7,389 bases of DNA from Ignavibacteria bacterium UBA6688. Lineage in GTDB: Bacteria > Bacteroidota > Ignavibacteria > UBA10030. The notes beneath the pieces are model-generated. The model had not been told where the DNA came from, ran no database searches, and saw only the letters and a program-made list of their open reading frames with translations. Below are positions 1 through 6,645 of this stretch, one piece after another. Numbering within the stretch: position 1 is the stretch's first letter; each line of letters starts with the position of its first letter. The translations under genes were made by a program, and so were the position numbers. Location of the stretch: assembly GCA_002454845.1 (NCBI GenBank), contig DKJQ01000249.1:1-7389 (forward strand), in the 5' to 3' direction.

Positions 1-720
1 ATCGTGGACAAGATGCTCGTGATCTTTCCCTTCGAAGTTGAATTGTACAGGAAAGAGGGGGTGGATGTAGAATTCGTCGGACACCCGCTGCTGGAGGTAT
101 TGAAGTCGGATTTAGACCGCGCGGGATTCTTCAAACGATACAGCCTGGATCCCTCTAAGAGGCTCTTGGGCGTTTTGCCGGGGAGCAGAGTCCAGGAGAT
201 TGAAAAGATCTTCCCTGAGATGCTGAAAGCCTCAAAGGAAATTGCCGCCCGACTGGATATGGAGGTGGCCGTTGCCGTGGCGCCGACGCTCGAGGAACGA
301 TATTTCCGGACGCTCTATCCCGTTGAAGGTGTCCATCTCATCCGGGGGGCGACCTATGAAGTAATGGCGCACGCGGATTTTGCTCTCGTCACGTCCGGGA
401 CGGCGACTCTGGAAACGGCCCTGTTTGAAACGCCGATGGTGGTGGTTTATCGAACGTCCTGGCTCACCTATCTTCTGGGCAGATTGTTGATACAGGTTGA
501 AAACATCGGCCTGGTCAACATTGTTGCCGGCAAGAAGATCGTGCCGGAATGTATTCAGCAGAGCGCGACCGCTTCGAACCTCGTTCGTGAGGCCCTTCGG
601 CTCCTCAATGATGATGCGGCCCTGGAATCGACGCGCCGGGAGTTATCTCTTATCCGGCAAAAGCTGGGAAAAACCGGGGCTTCCCGCCGCGTCGCGGAAC
701 ATATTCTCCACATCGCCTGA
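1..720 (+). CDS. lpxB: Lipid-A-disaccharide synthase, C-terminal part (5' end outside window)
   Basis: LpxB is a peripheral inner-membrane glycosyltransferase of family GT19. It joins UDP-2,3-diacylglucosamine and lipid X to give the tetra-acyl disaccharide 1-phosphate of lipid A. The reading frame is open from base 1 (Ile-Val-Asp-Lys), so the true start lies upstream. 239 residues are visible against about 380 for the family, so roughly 140 N-terminal residues are missing. Visible family landmarks, in order, are FPFE near residue 9, VGHPLLE at 26-32, LPGSR at 59-63 at the start of the nucleotide-binding half, SGTATLETALFETPMVVVYR at 132-151, and NIVAGKKIVPE at 173-183. The segment TYLLGRLLI near 156-164 is hydrophobic and may help membrane contact. 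The gene ends at TGA 718-720, eleven bases before the preferred lpxK start, which suggests co-transcription and translational coupling. The identification is secure; only the 5' end is unseen. Confidence 0.94.
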   Translation: MVDKMLVIFPFEVELYRKEGVDVEFVGHPLLEVLKSDLDRAGFFKRYSLDPSKRLLGVLPGSRVQEIEKIFPEMLKASKEIAARLDMEVAVAVAPTLEERYFRTLYPVEGVHLIRGATYEVMAHADFALVTSGTATLETALFETPMVVVYRTSWLTYLLGRLLIQVENIGLVNIVAGKKIVPECIQQSATASNLVREALRLLNDDAALESTRRELSLIRQKLGKTGASRRVAEHILHIA

Positions 721-731
721 ATGTGACTTCG

Positions 732-1778
732 ATGCGTTTGCTCCTTCTGCCGCTGTCGTCGCTCTTTGGTGTTGGAGTTGCCCTGCGGAACTGGTTCTTT
801 GATATCGGTCTCCTGCGAACGGAACGTGCCGGAGTTCCCGTGATCTCCGTTGGGAACCTCTCTGCCGGGGGAGTGGGGAAAACGCCGTTTGTGGAATTTC
901 TTGCACGCCGGCTCATGCAGCAGGGAAAGAAAGTCGCCATCGTCAGCAGGGGATATAAGCGTGAAGGAAGTGGGATGCTTGTTGTGAGCAATGGATCCGT
1001 CGAATGTGCGGAGGCGGGACTTGCAGGTGACGAACCGGCGCAGCTTGCTGCAAAGCTCAAGGGCGCGGTGGTGATCGTCGATGAACAGCGTGCCCGGGGG
1101 GCGAAGGCGGCGCGGGAGCAGTTCAAGGTGGACGTCGTTCTCCTCGATGACGGGTTTCAACATCGCTCGTTGAAGCGGAACCTTGATCTTGTTCTCCTGC
1201 CCGCGTACGAGGTCGAACGCAAACGTCTGCTCCTGCCGGCCGGGAATTATCGGGAATCGATCGCCGCCCTCCGCCGGTGCGATGGCGTCGTGCTGACCCG
1301 CTGTGAAAGCCGGGAACATTTTGAAAAAACACTGATCGCGCTGAGAACCCTGACGGACAAACCGGCCCTGGGTGTTGCAACCCGCGTGACAGCCGTCCGG
1401 CGTGCACAGTCGAATTTCAGCGTCGATCTGAATGGGTTGAAGGGAAAGAGAATCGTGGCATTTTCCGGAATCGGCGACGCCGCCGCATTTGAGAGAACGC
1501 TCCATTCCCTGAAATGGGAAGTGATCAGGTTTCTTCCCTATCCTGACCACCATCGCTATACCATCCGTGACATCGCGACCATACAAAAGGCCCTAAAACT
1601 GGCGGAAGCGGACTATCTGGTGACGACCGAAAAGGATGTCTATCGCCTCAGCGCTTCCGGAGAGGCGGCACGCGAATTGTTGGATCATGCTCCGTTGTTC
1701 TTCGTGGAGATTGAACAGGTCGTCCTTGCCGGTGAGGAACTGCTGGACGAGTGGTTGAAGCGGCCGGAGGAGTCCTGA
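732..1778 (+). CDS. lpxK: Tetraacyldisaccharide 4'-kinase
   Basis: LpxK phosphorylates the 4' position of the tetra-acyl disaccharide 1-phosphate made by LpxB, giving lipid IVA at the inner membrane. I chose ATG 732 (348 residues) because it gives a hydrophobic MRLLLLP N-terminus followed by ALRNWFFDIGLL, as expected for the membrane-associated N-terminal helix. A GTG at 723 in the same frame would add three residues, and neither start has a strong ribosome binding site. Counting from GTG 723, the P-loop GNLSAGGVGKTP is at 44-55, SRGYKR at 75-80, GDEPAQLA at 102-109, LLDDGFQHRSLKRNLD at 140-155, YPDHHRY at 273-279 and TTEKDVYRL at 301-309. All of these are typical of the family, and the length is within its usual 320-360. 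The gene follows lpxB with almost no gap, so it is probably translated by ribosomes leaving lpxB. A 343-residue open frame on the opposite strand (555-1586) is a shadow of this gene. Confidence 0.95.
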   Translation: MRLLLLPLSSLFGVGVALRNWFFDIGLLRTERAGVPVISVGNLSAGGVGKTPFVEFLARRLMQQGKKVAIVSRGYKREGSGMLVVSNGSVECAEAGLAGDEPAQLAAKLKGAVVIVDEQRARGAKAAREQFKVDVVLLDDGFQHRSLKRNLDLVLLPAYEVERKRLLLPAGNYRESIAALRRCDGVVLTRCESREHFEKTLIALRTLTDKPALGVATRVTAVRRAQSNFSVDLNGLKGKRIVAFSGIGDAAAFERTLHSLKWEVIRFLPYPDHHRYTIRDIATIQKALKLAEADYLVTTEKDVYRLSASGEAARELLDHAPLFFVEIEQVVLAGEELLDEWLKRPEES

Positions 1779-1839
1779 CACGGCACGCAGAGCGCACGAC
1801 AATTCGGATCGGGGCTGATCTTAGACCACGAGCATAAAT

Positions 1840-1856
1840 GATCCTCATGGGGGATC
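1840..1856 (+). other. Small hairpin in the lpxK-hydrolase gap
   Basis: In the 141-base gap, GATCC (1840-1844) can pair with GGATC (1852-1856). T1845-G1851 and C1846-G1850 can extend this to a seven-pair stem with a three-base loop. No T run follows on the + strand (TTGGCA comes next), and the reverse strand has only a weak T stretch. It therefore does not qualify as a standard intrinsic terminator. It may be a processing or stability element, or chance. Nothing else convincing is seen in 1779-1919. Confidence 0.25.
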
Positions 1857-1902
1857 TTGGCAACACGGAGATGGACAAGTGTCACTTTGATTGTTTTCAA
1901 TT

Positions 1903-1907
1903 GGGGG
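1903..1907 (+). promoter_or_regulatory. Probable ribosome binding site deciding the TTG start of the C26 hydrolase
   Basis: A GGGGG run ends 12 bases before TTG 1920. An in-frame TAG at 1908-1910 excludes any start further upstream, and TTG 1920 is the only common start codon between that stop and the conserved N-terminal strand. The run is a weak match to the Shine-Dalgarno sequence and its spacing is somewhat long. Confidence 0.4.
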
Positions 1908-1919
1908 TAGTCTTTCACA

Positions 1920-2612
1920 TTGCGCATTGCGATCTTCGACAATCATCGTCCGAAACATATTTTCGAGAACTACCTGCACTGGATTCAAAGCGTGGAGCCA
2001 TCGGTGGAATTCGTCAAGCTCTCCTACCACCTTGCCAACGGCGCAGAGGTCGGGAACTGTGACGGATTGGTTCTGACCGGTGGAGGGGATATCCACCCGA
2101 AGTATTACGGCATGGAAACGTGCCTGGCGGAAACAGAGGAAGTGAATGAGAAGCGGGATGAATTTGAATTCGAGGTGATTGATCAGGCTCTTGAAAGAGA
2201 TCTCCCTCTCCTGGGGGTTTGCCGCGGTATGCAGATGATGAATGTGTTTCTGAAAGGGACACTCGTCGTTGACCTCCAAACGGCCGGTTTCCTTGATCAT
2301 ACGCAACGCAACGGGGTGGAGAATCTGCACAAGGTGGAGGTTCAAGAGACTTCCCTGCTATCCGAAACAACACGGGAAAGGTCGCTGACGATTAATTCGG
2401 TCCATCACCAGGCCATTCAGACACTCGGCAATGGTCTCATGGCCTCCGCCCTCTCGCCGGACGGGGTGATCGAGGCCGCGGAGTGGATTATGAAGGACCG
2501 GATGCCCTTTCTCATGCTCGTGCAATGGCATCCTGAACGGATGAAGGATGAGCAAAGCCCTGCGGCACGAAATATTGCCGAACGGTTTATCCGGGCAGTA
2601 CGACAGCAGTAA
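1920..2612 (+). CDS. Class I glutamine-amidotransferase-like hydrolase (peptidase C26 / gamma-glutamyl-GABA hydrolase family)
   Basis: A 230-residue single-domain protein of the class I glutamine amidotransferase fold. Visible features are LVLTGGGDIHP at 50-60, the nucleophile elbow LLGVCRGMQMMNV at 97-109 with Cys101, SVHHQAI at 160-166, and VQWHPE at 201-206 with His204 and Glu206. Together these give a complete Cys-His-Glu triad. There is no signal peptide or membrane segment, so it is probably cytosolic. The family includes PuuD, which cleaves gamma-glutamyl-GABA in putrescine breakdown, and other hydrolases of gamma-glutamyl amides. At 230 residues it is a little shorter than PuuD (about 250). 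No puu genes or synthase partner are visible here, so the substrate cannot be assigned and I give no gene symbol. The start is TTG 1920, forced by the in-frame stop just upstream. It lies 51 bases before ppdK and may share its transcript. The fold and triad are secure; the substrate is unknown. Confidence 0.86.
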   Translation: MRIAIFDNHRPKHIFENYLHWIQSVEPSVEFVKLSYHLANGAEVGNCDGLVLTGGGDIHPKYYGMETCLAETEEVNEKRDEFEFEVIDQALERDLPLLGVCRGMQMMNVFLKGTLVVDLQTAGFLDHTQRNGVENLHKVEVQETSLLSETTRERSLTINSVHHQAIQTLGNGLMASALSPDGVIEAAEWIMKDRMPFLMLVQWHPERMKDEQSPAARNIAERFIRAVRQQ

Positions 2613-2663
2613 TACAGCAGCAGAATCAACAACATCGAACAGACCAAGAAACGGAGTCGCAAC

Positions 2664-5462
2664 ATGGCAAAGAACGCAAAATACGTGTACTTCTTCGGTG
2701 GGAAACGGGCGGAAGGAACCGCCGAAATGAAGGGGTTACTCGGCGGTAAGGGAGCCAACCTGGCGGAAATGGTCAACATCGGACTGCCGGTTCCCCCGGG
2801 GTTCACGATTTCAACCGAAGTGTGCACGTACTATTACGATCACAAACAAAGCTATCCGAAGACGCTGGAAAAGGAAGTCCGGTCAGCTATAGCAAAAGTG
2901 GAGAAGCAGATGCGGATGAAGTTTGGCGACCCGTCCAACCCGCTGCTGGTGTCGGTCCGTTCCGGCGCACGCGCCTCCATGCCCGGGATGATGGACACGA
3001 TTCTCAACCTCGGTCTGAATGATGCGTCCGTGAAGGGGCTGATCAAGAAGACGAACAACCCGCGGTTCGTCTACGACTCCTACCGGAGATTCGTGCAGAT
3101 GTACGGTGATGTCGTCCTCGGGCTGAAACCGGTTCACAAGGACGAGATCGATCCATTCGAAGTCATCATCGAACAAAAGAAAAAGGAGCGGGGTGTCCAT
3201 CTTGATACCGACCTGACGGCTGAGGACCTGGCCGACCTGGCGGTGCGGTTCAAGGCCGCCGTCAAGGAAAAAACCGGGCATGATTTTCCGGAAGATCCGA
3301 TGAAGCAGCTGTGGGGAGCGGTCAGTGCTGTGTTCGGGTCATGGATGAACGACCGTGCCATCGCGTACCGGAAGATGTACGACATCCCGGCATCATGGGG
3401 AACGGCGGTCAATGTGCAAACAATGGTTTTCGGCAACATGGGTGAAGATTCCGGAACCGGTGTGGCGTTTACGCGCGACCCCGCAACCGGGGAAAATGTC
3501 TTCTATGGCGAGTACCTGATGAATGCTCAAGGGGAGGATGTGGTGGCCGGCACGCGTACCCCTCTCCCGATCTCACAACTGGCGAAACAGGATCCGAGAA
3601 TCTACGGCCAGTTGGACAAGATCCGGAAAGCGCTCGAACGCCATTACCGGGATGTGATGGATGTGGAGTTCACGATCCAGCAAGGGACGCTTTACATGCT
3701 GCAATGCCGTGTCGGGAAGCGAACCGCATTTGCAGCCATCAAGATCGCGGTTGATATGGTCCAGGAACGATTGATCTCCGACCGGGAAGCCATCATGCGG
3801 ATCGAGCCGGACCAGCTGAACCAGTTGTTGCGGCCGATCTTCGACCTCAAACAAAAAGCGGAGGCCGTTACGGCTGGACGGTTGCTGGCAAAAGGACTGA
3901 ATGCCGGTCCGGGCGCAGCCACCGGACGCGTCGTCTTCAACGCGCCGGATGCCGAGGAATGGGCGAAACGGGGCGAGCACGTCATTCTGACCCGGATCGA
4001 AACCTCACCCGAGGATATCAAGGGCATGGATGCCTCCGAGGGGATCCTGACTGCCCGCGGCGGCATGACCTCTCACGCCGCCCTCGTCGCACGACAAATG
4101 GGCAAGGTCTGTGTTGCAGGCTGCAGTGAGCTCGAAATCGACTACGCGACCCATACCATGACCGTCAAGGGACAGGTGGTGAAGGAAGGCGATTGGCTCT
4201 CCATCGACGGGACCACGGGTGAAGTCCTGCTCGGCAAAGTCATGACAAAGCCGTCGGAGGTACTGCAGGTGTTGGTCGATAAGACGCTGGATCCGAAGGA
4301 TGCGCCGGTGTACCAGACGTTCGCCCGGGTCATGCTGTGGGCGGATAAGTACCGCACGCTGAAGATCCGGACCAACGCGGATCAACCGGACCAGGCGGCC
4401 AACGCTATTGCGTTTGGTGCACAAGGAATAGGCCTGTGCCGTACCGAGCATATGTTCTTCGGCGAAGGGAAGATCGGACCGATGCGCGAGATGATCCTGG
4501 CCGATGCGATCGAACAACGGAAGGCCGCGCTGGCAAAGCTACTCCCTCTTCAGAGGGACGACTTTGCGGGAATTTTCGAGGCGATGAATGGTCGACCGGT
4601 CACCATTCGAACCATCGACCCGCCTCTCCACGAATTCCTTCCCCACGAAGAAAGGCCGCAGCGTGAGCTCGCCCGCCAGATGGGAATCTCGTACGAAAAA
4701 CTGAAACAACGGGTTGAGTCCTTGCACGAATTCAACCCGATGCTCGGCTTCCGCGGCTGCAGGTTGGGCATCATTTACCCCGAGATCACAGAGATGCAAT
4801 CCCGCGCCATTTTTGAAGCCGCTGCCGATGTCAAGAAGCGCGGCATCGCCGTTGAGCCGGAGGTCATGATCCCGCTGGTCGGACATGTGAAGGAACTGGA
4901 GCATCAGGCGGCGATCGTCCATAAGGTCGCGGCGGAGGTGATGAAGGAGAAGGGAGTGAAGTTCCCATACCTCGTCGGCACGATGATCGAGGTTCCGCGG
5001 GGTGCCGTGACGGCGGACGAGATTGCCAGGGTTGCGGAGTTCTTCAGTTTCGGAACGAACGATCTGACCCAAACGACTCTCGGTGTGAGCAGGGACGATG
5101 CGGGCCGCTTTCTCATCCCGTACGTCGAGAAGGAATTATATGCCAAAGATCCATTCGAGGCCCTGGATCGGGGAGGCGTCGGTGTCCTGATGAAAATGGC
5201 GGTCGAGAAGGGACGCAGCACGAATCCCAAGATCAAGCTGGGCATCTGCGGCGAGCATGGAGGCGATCCTTCGAGCATCGAGTTCTGTCATATGATCGGA
5301 CTGAACTATGTCAGCTGCTCCCCGTACCGAGTCCCGATTGCCCGGTTGGCGGCTGCGCGCGCGGCCCTGTCACACAAAGCGCCCGTTCCCGCGAAAAAAA
5401 CCGCGCTCCGGAAGACGCTGAAGAAATCAACATCCAAACGAAAGGGCTCCCGGAAGCGGTAG
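2664..5462 (+). CDS. ppdK: Pyruvate, phosphate dikinase
   Basis: PPDK interconverts ATP, phosphate and pyruvate with AMP, pyrophosphate and phosphoenolpyruvate, in glycolysis or gluconeogenesis in the cytosol. All three parts are present in its 932 residues. The N-terminal nucleotide-binding domain shows GGKGANLAEM (27-36), SVRSGARASMPGMMDT (97-112) and GTGVAFTRDPATGE (265-278). The swivelling phosphohistidine domain shows TARGGMTSHAALVAR (463-477) with catalytic His471, and Thr469 at the position of the regulatory threonine known from other PPDKs. The C-terminal PEP/pyruvate barrel shows GLCRTEHMF (590-598), IRTIDPPLHEFLP (648-660), MLGFRGCRLG (693-702), GTMIEVPRGA (772-781), FSFGTNDLTQTTLG (794-807) and GICGEHGGDPSS (860-871) with the acid/base Cys862. 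ATG 2664 is preceded by GGAG at 2653-2656, seven bases upstream. The family core is about 870-880 residues. Here the sequence runs past the usual end (near residue 902) into a tail of about 30 residues rich in Lys and Arg. queA follows 41 bases later. Confidence 0.97.
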   Translation: MAKNAKYVYFFGGKRAEGTAEMKGLLGGKGANLAEMVNIGLPVPPGFTISTEVCTYYYDHKQSYPKTLEKEVRSAIAKVEKQMRMKFGDPSNPLLVSVRSGARASMPGMMDTILNLGLNDASVKGLIKKTNNPRFVYDSYRRFVQMYGDVVLGLKPVHKDEIDPFEVIIEQKKKERGVHLDTDLTAEDLADLAVRFKAAVKEKTGHDFPEDPMKQLWGAVSAVFGSWMNDRAIAYRKMYDIPASWGTAVNVQTMVFGNMGEDSGTGVAFTRDPATGENVFYGEYLMNAQGEDVVAGTRTPLPISQLAKQDPRIYGQLDKIRKALERHYRDVMDVEFTIQQGTLYMLQCRVGKRTAFAAIKIAVDMVQERLISDREAIMRIEPDQLNQLLRPIFDLKQKAEAVTAGRLLAKGLNAGPGAATGRVVFNAPDAEEWAKRGEHVILTRIETSPEDIKGMDASEGILTARGGMTSHAALVARQMGKVCVAGCSELEIDYATHTMTVKGQVVKEGDWLSIDGTTGEVLLGKVMTKPSEVLQVLVDKTLDPKDAPVYQTFARVMLWADKYRTLKIRTNADQPDQAANAIAFGAQGIGLCRTEHMFFGEGKIGPMREMILADAIEQRKAALAKLLPLQRDDFAGIFEAMNGRPVTIRTIDPPLHEFLPHEERPQRELARQMGISYEKLKQRVESLHEFNPMLGFRGCRLGIIYPEITEMQSRAIFEAAADVKKRGIAVEPEVMIPLVGHVKELEHQAAIVHKVAAEVMKEKGVKFPYLVGTMIEVPRGAVTADEIARVAEFFSFGTNDLTQTTLGVSRDDAGRFLIPYVEKELYAKDPFEALDRGGVGVLMKMAVEKGRSTNPKIKLGICGEHGGDPSSIEFCHMIGLNYVSCSPYRVPIARLAAARAALSHKAPVPAKKTALRKTLKKSTSKRKGSRKR

Positions 5463-5491
5463 GCCGAAGACGTTATTCTCTCATTACCAAC

Positions 5492-5497
5492 AGGTGA
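5492..5497 (+). promoter_or_regulatory. Ribosome binding site of queA
   Basis: AGGTGA lies six bases before ATG 5504. It is a strong Shine-Dalgarno match at good spacing and fixes the queA start. Confidence 0.75.
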
Positions 5498-5503
5498 AAG
5501 AGC

Positions 5504-6541
5504 ATGAAGCTCTCTGATTTCAAGTACCCTTTGCCGAGAAACCTTATTGCCAAGCATCCCATCAAGCCGCGGGATCACGCACGGATGATGGTGTTGAACA
5601 GCGCTGACGAATCGATTGAGGACCGGAAGTTCACCGATATCGTCAGTTACTTTCAGAAGGGCGATTGCCTCGTCGTGAACGAGACGAAAGTCTTCCAGGC
5701 GCGTCTTTTTGGCAAGAAGGAAAAAACAAATGCAAAGATCGAAGTCTTCCTTCTGCGGGAGCTGAACGCCGAGGAAAATATCTGGGACGTCATCGTCGAT
5801 CCGGCCCGCAAGGTCCGGATCGGCAATAAGATCTTCTTCGACAACGGGAAGCTCTGGTGCGAAGTCATCGATAACACGACCTCGCGGGGGCGGACGGTCC
5901 GCTTCAACCATAAGGGGGATTTCTTCAAGATCATTGAGCGGATCGGTCTCACCCCTCTTCCGTATTACATCAAACGTGACCCGACGGACAAGGATAAGGA
6001 GAGTTACCAGACCGTCTATGCGCGTGTGCTGGGGGCGGTTGCCGCACCCACCGCCGGACTCCACTTCACACGACAGTTGCTGAGGAAGATCCAGGCGAAA
6101 GGGGTGAAGGTGGTCCCCGTGCTTCTGCATGTCGGATTGGGGAGCTTCCGCCCGGTCGAAGTGGAAGACCTTACGAAGCACAAGATGGATTCTGAATATT
6201 TTGAGATCACCCCGGACGCAACGAACATCATCAACAAGACCATCGACGCACGACGCAACGTGTTTGTGGTCGGCACGAGTACATGCCGGGCGCTGGAGTC
6301 GAGCGTGACGTCGGACGGCCACCTGAAACCGTCGAAGGGATGGACTGATAAGTTTATCTTCCCCCCGTACGAATTCAAGATTGCCGACCGGCTTATCACG
6401 AACTTCCACCTGCCGGAATCGACGTTGTTGATGCTCGCCAGCGCGTTCGCCGGGCATGACTTCCTGATTCGCTCGTACAAGAAAGCGATCAAAGAAGGGT
6501 ACCGCTTCTACAGCTATGGCGACGCCATGCTGATGGTGTGA
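5504..6541 (+). CDS. queA: S-adenosylmethionine:tRNA ribosyltransferase-isomerase
   Basis: QueA transfers and isomerises the ribosyl part of S-adenosylmethionine onto preQ1 at position 34 of tRNAs with GUN anticodons, giving epoxyqueuosine. It is a cytosolic enzyme, and its 345 residues match the usual length. Family landmarks are LPRNLIAKHPIKPRDHARMM at 10-29, VVNETKVFQARLFG at 57-70, YQTVYARVLGAVAAPTAGLH at 168-187, HVGLGSFRPV at 209-218, GTSTCRALES at 257-266, TNFHLPESTLLMLASAF at 299-315 and YRFYSYGDAML at 333-343. The stretch NTTSRGRT at 124-131 and FPPYEFK at 286-292 look like the Bacteroidota-group version, by recollection. The start at ATG 5504 is supported by the AGGTGA site. No other queuosine gene and no recognisable preQ1 riboswitch is visible in the 41-base gap upstream, so it is probably transcribed from the ppdK side. 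A long open frame on the opposite strand (5306-6457) is a shadow. Confidence 0.97.
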   Translation: MKLSDFKYPLPRNLIAKHPIKPRDHARMMVLNSADESIEDRKFTDIVSYFQKGDCLVVNETKVFQARLFGKKEKTNAKIEVFLLRELNAEENIWDVIVDPARKVRIGNKIFFDNGKLWCEVIDNTTSRGRTVRFNHKGDFFKIIERIGLTPLPYYIKRDPTDKDKESYQTVYARVLGAVAAPTAGLHFTRQLLRKIQAKGVKVVPVLLHVGLGSFRPVEVEDLTKHKMDSEYFEITPDATNIINKTIDARRNVFVVGTSTCRALESSVTSDGHLKPSKGWTDKFIFPPYEFKIADRLITNFHLPESTLLMLASAFAGHDFLIRSYKKAIKEGYRFYSYGDAMLMV

Positions 6542-6558
6542 AGTAAAACAACGGACAC

Positions 6559-6594
6559 GACAGGTCTTCCGTGGATCGCACGGCGGGACCTGTC
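6559..6594 (+). other. Upstream hairpin overlapping the queA-ispD terminator
   Basis: GACAGGTC at 6559-6566 pairs perfectly with GACCTGTC at 6587-6594. Inside it, CCGTG (6569-6573) pairs with CACGG (6579-6583) around a five-base loop. The result is an 8-pair plus 5-pair stem with a small internal loop. Its 3' arm is the same sequence that forms the 5' arm of the terminator-like hairpin at 6586-6600, so the two cannot form together. Structure is inferred from complementarity only. Confidence 0.5.
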
Positions 6595-6605
6595 AGGTCC
6601 TTTTT
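6586..6605 (+). terminator. Terminator-like hairpin and T run between queA and ispD
   Basis: GGACC (6586-6590) and GGTCC (6596-6600) pair around the loop TGTCA, followed at once by TTTTT (6601-6605). A G6585-T6601 wobble may add one pair. The stem is short, but GC content and T-run placement fit an intrinsic terminator acting 45-64 bases after the queA stop. It would end part of the queA transcript or attenuate ispD. The T run is only five long and then turns to C, so termination may be partial. Confidence 0.5.
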
Positions 6606-6630
6606 CCCCGTGGTCCTCAATCGTGTCCAA

Positions 6631-6634
6631 AGGA
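6631..6634 (+). promoter_or_regulatory. Probable ribosome binding site of ispD
   Basis: AGGA ends 11 bases before ATG 6646, a rather long spacing. It supports ATG 6646 over the in-frame GTG at 6571. That GTG lies inside the hairpin region, and translation from it would run through the terminator sequence. Confidence 0.45.
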
Positions 6635-6645
6635 TTATTCCTCCT

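Noticed and set aside
555..1586. 343-residue open frame on the minus strand opposite lpxK
   Set aside because: It lies almost entirely opposite lpxB and lpxK, which carry clear family motifs. Its translation shows no recognisable domain. Long antisense frames are expected in GC-rich coding sequence.
1807..1856. Four GATC sites within 50 bases
   Set aside because: GATC is frequent across the whole window, including inside genes, so the cluster is not clearly above background and no binding function can be supported.
1887..1902. AT-rich inverted repeat ATTG-TTTT-CAAT before the hydrolase start
   Set aside because: Only four base pairs with a four-base loop, too weak to claim as an operator or terminator.
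1838..2062. Possible 74-codon small gene or leader peptide starting at ATG 1838
   Set aside because: Most of it overlaps the C26 hydrolase in another frame, the peptide has no recognisable feature, and no good ribosome binding site precedes it.
5463..5503. Possible preQ1 riboswitch before queA
   Set aside because: The gap is only 41 bases, with no credible stem-loop plus A-rich tail pattern, and it ends in an ordinary exposed ribosome binding site.
5306..6457. 383-residue open frame on the minus strand opposite queA and the ppdK end
   Set aside because: It is fully opposite two well-supported genes, shows no recognised motif and has a composition typical of antisense translation.
6571..6645. 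Upstream GTG start for ispD, adding 25 residues
   Set aside because: The extension runs through the hairpin and T run, does not resemble IspD N-termini and has no ribosome binding site. ATG 6646 places the nucleotide-binding motif at residue 13, as expected.
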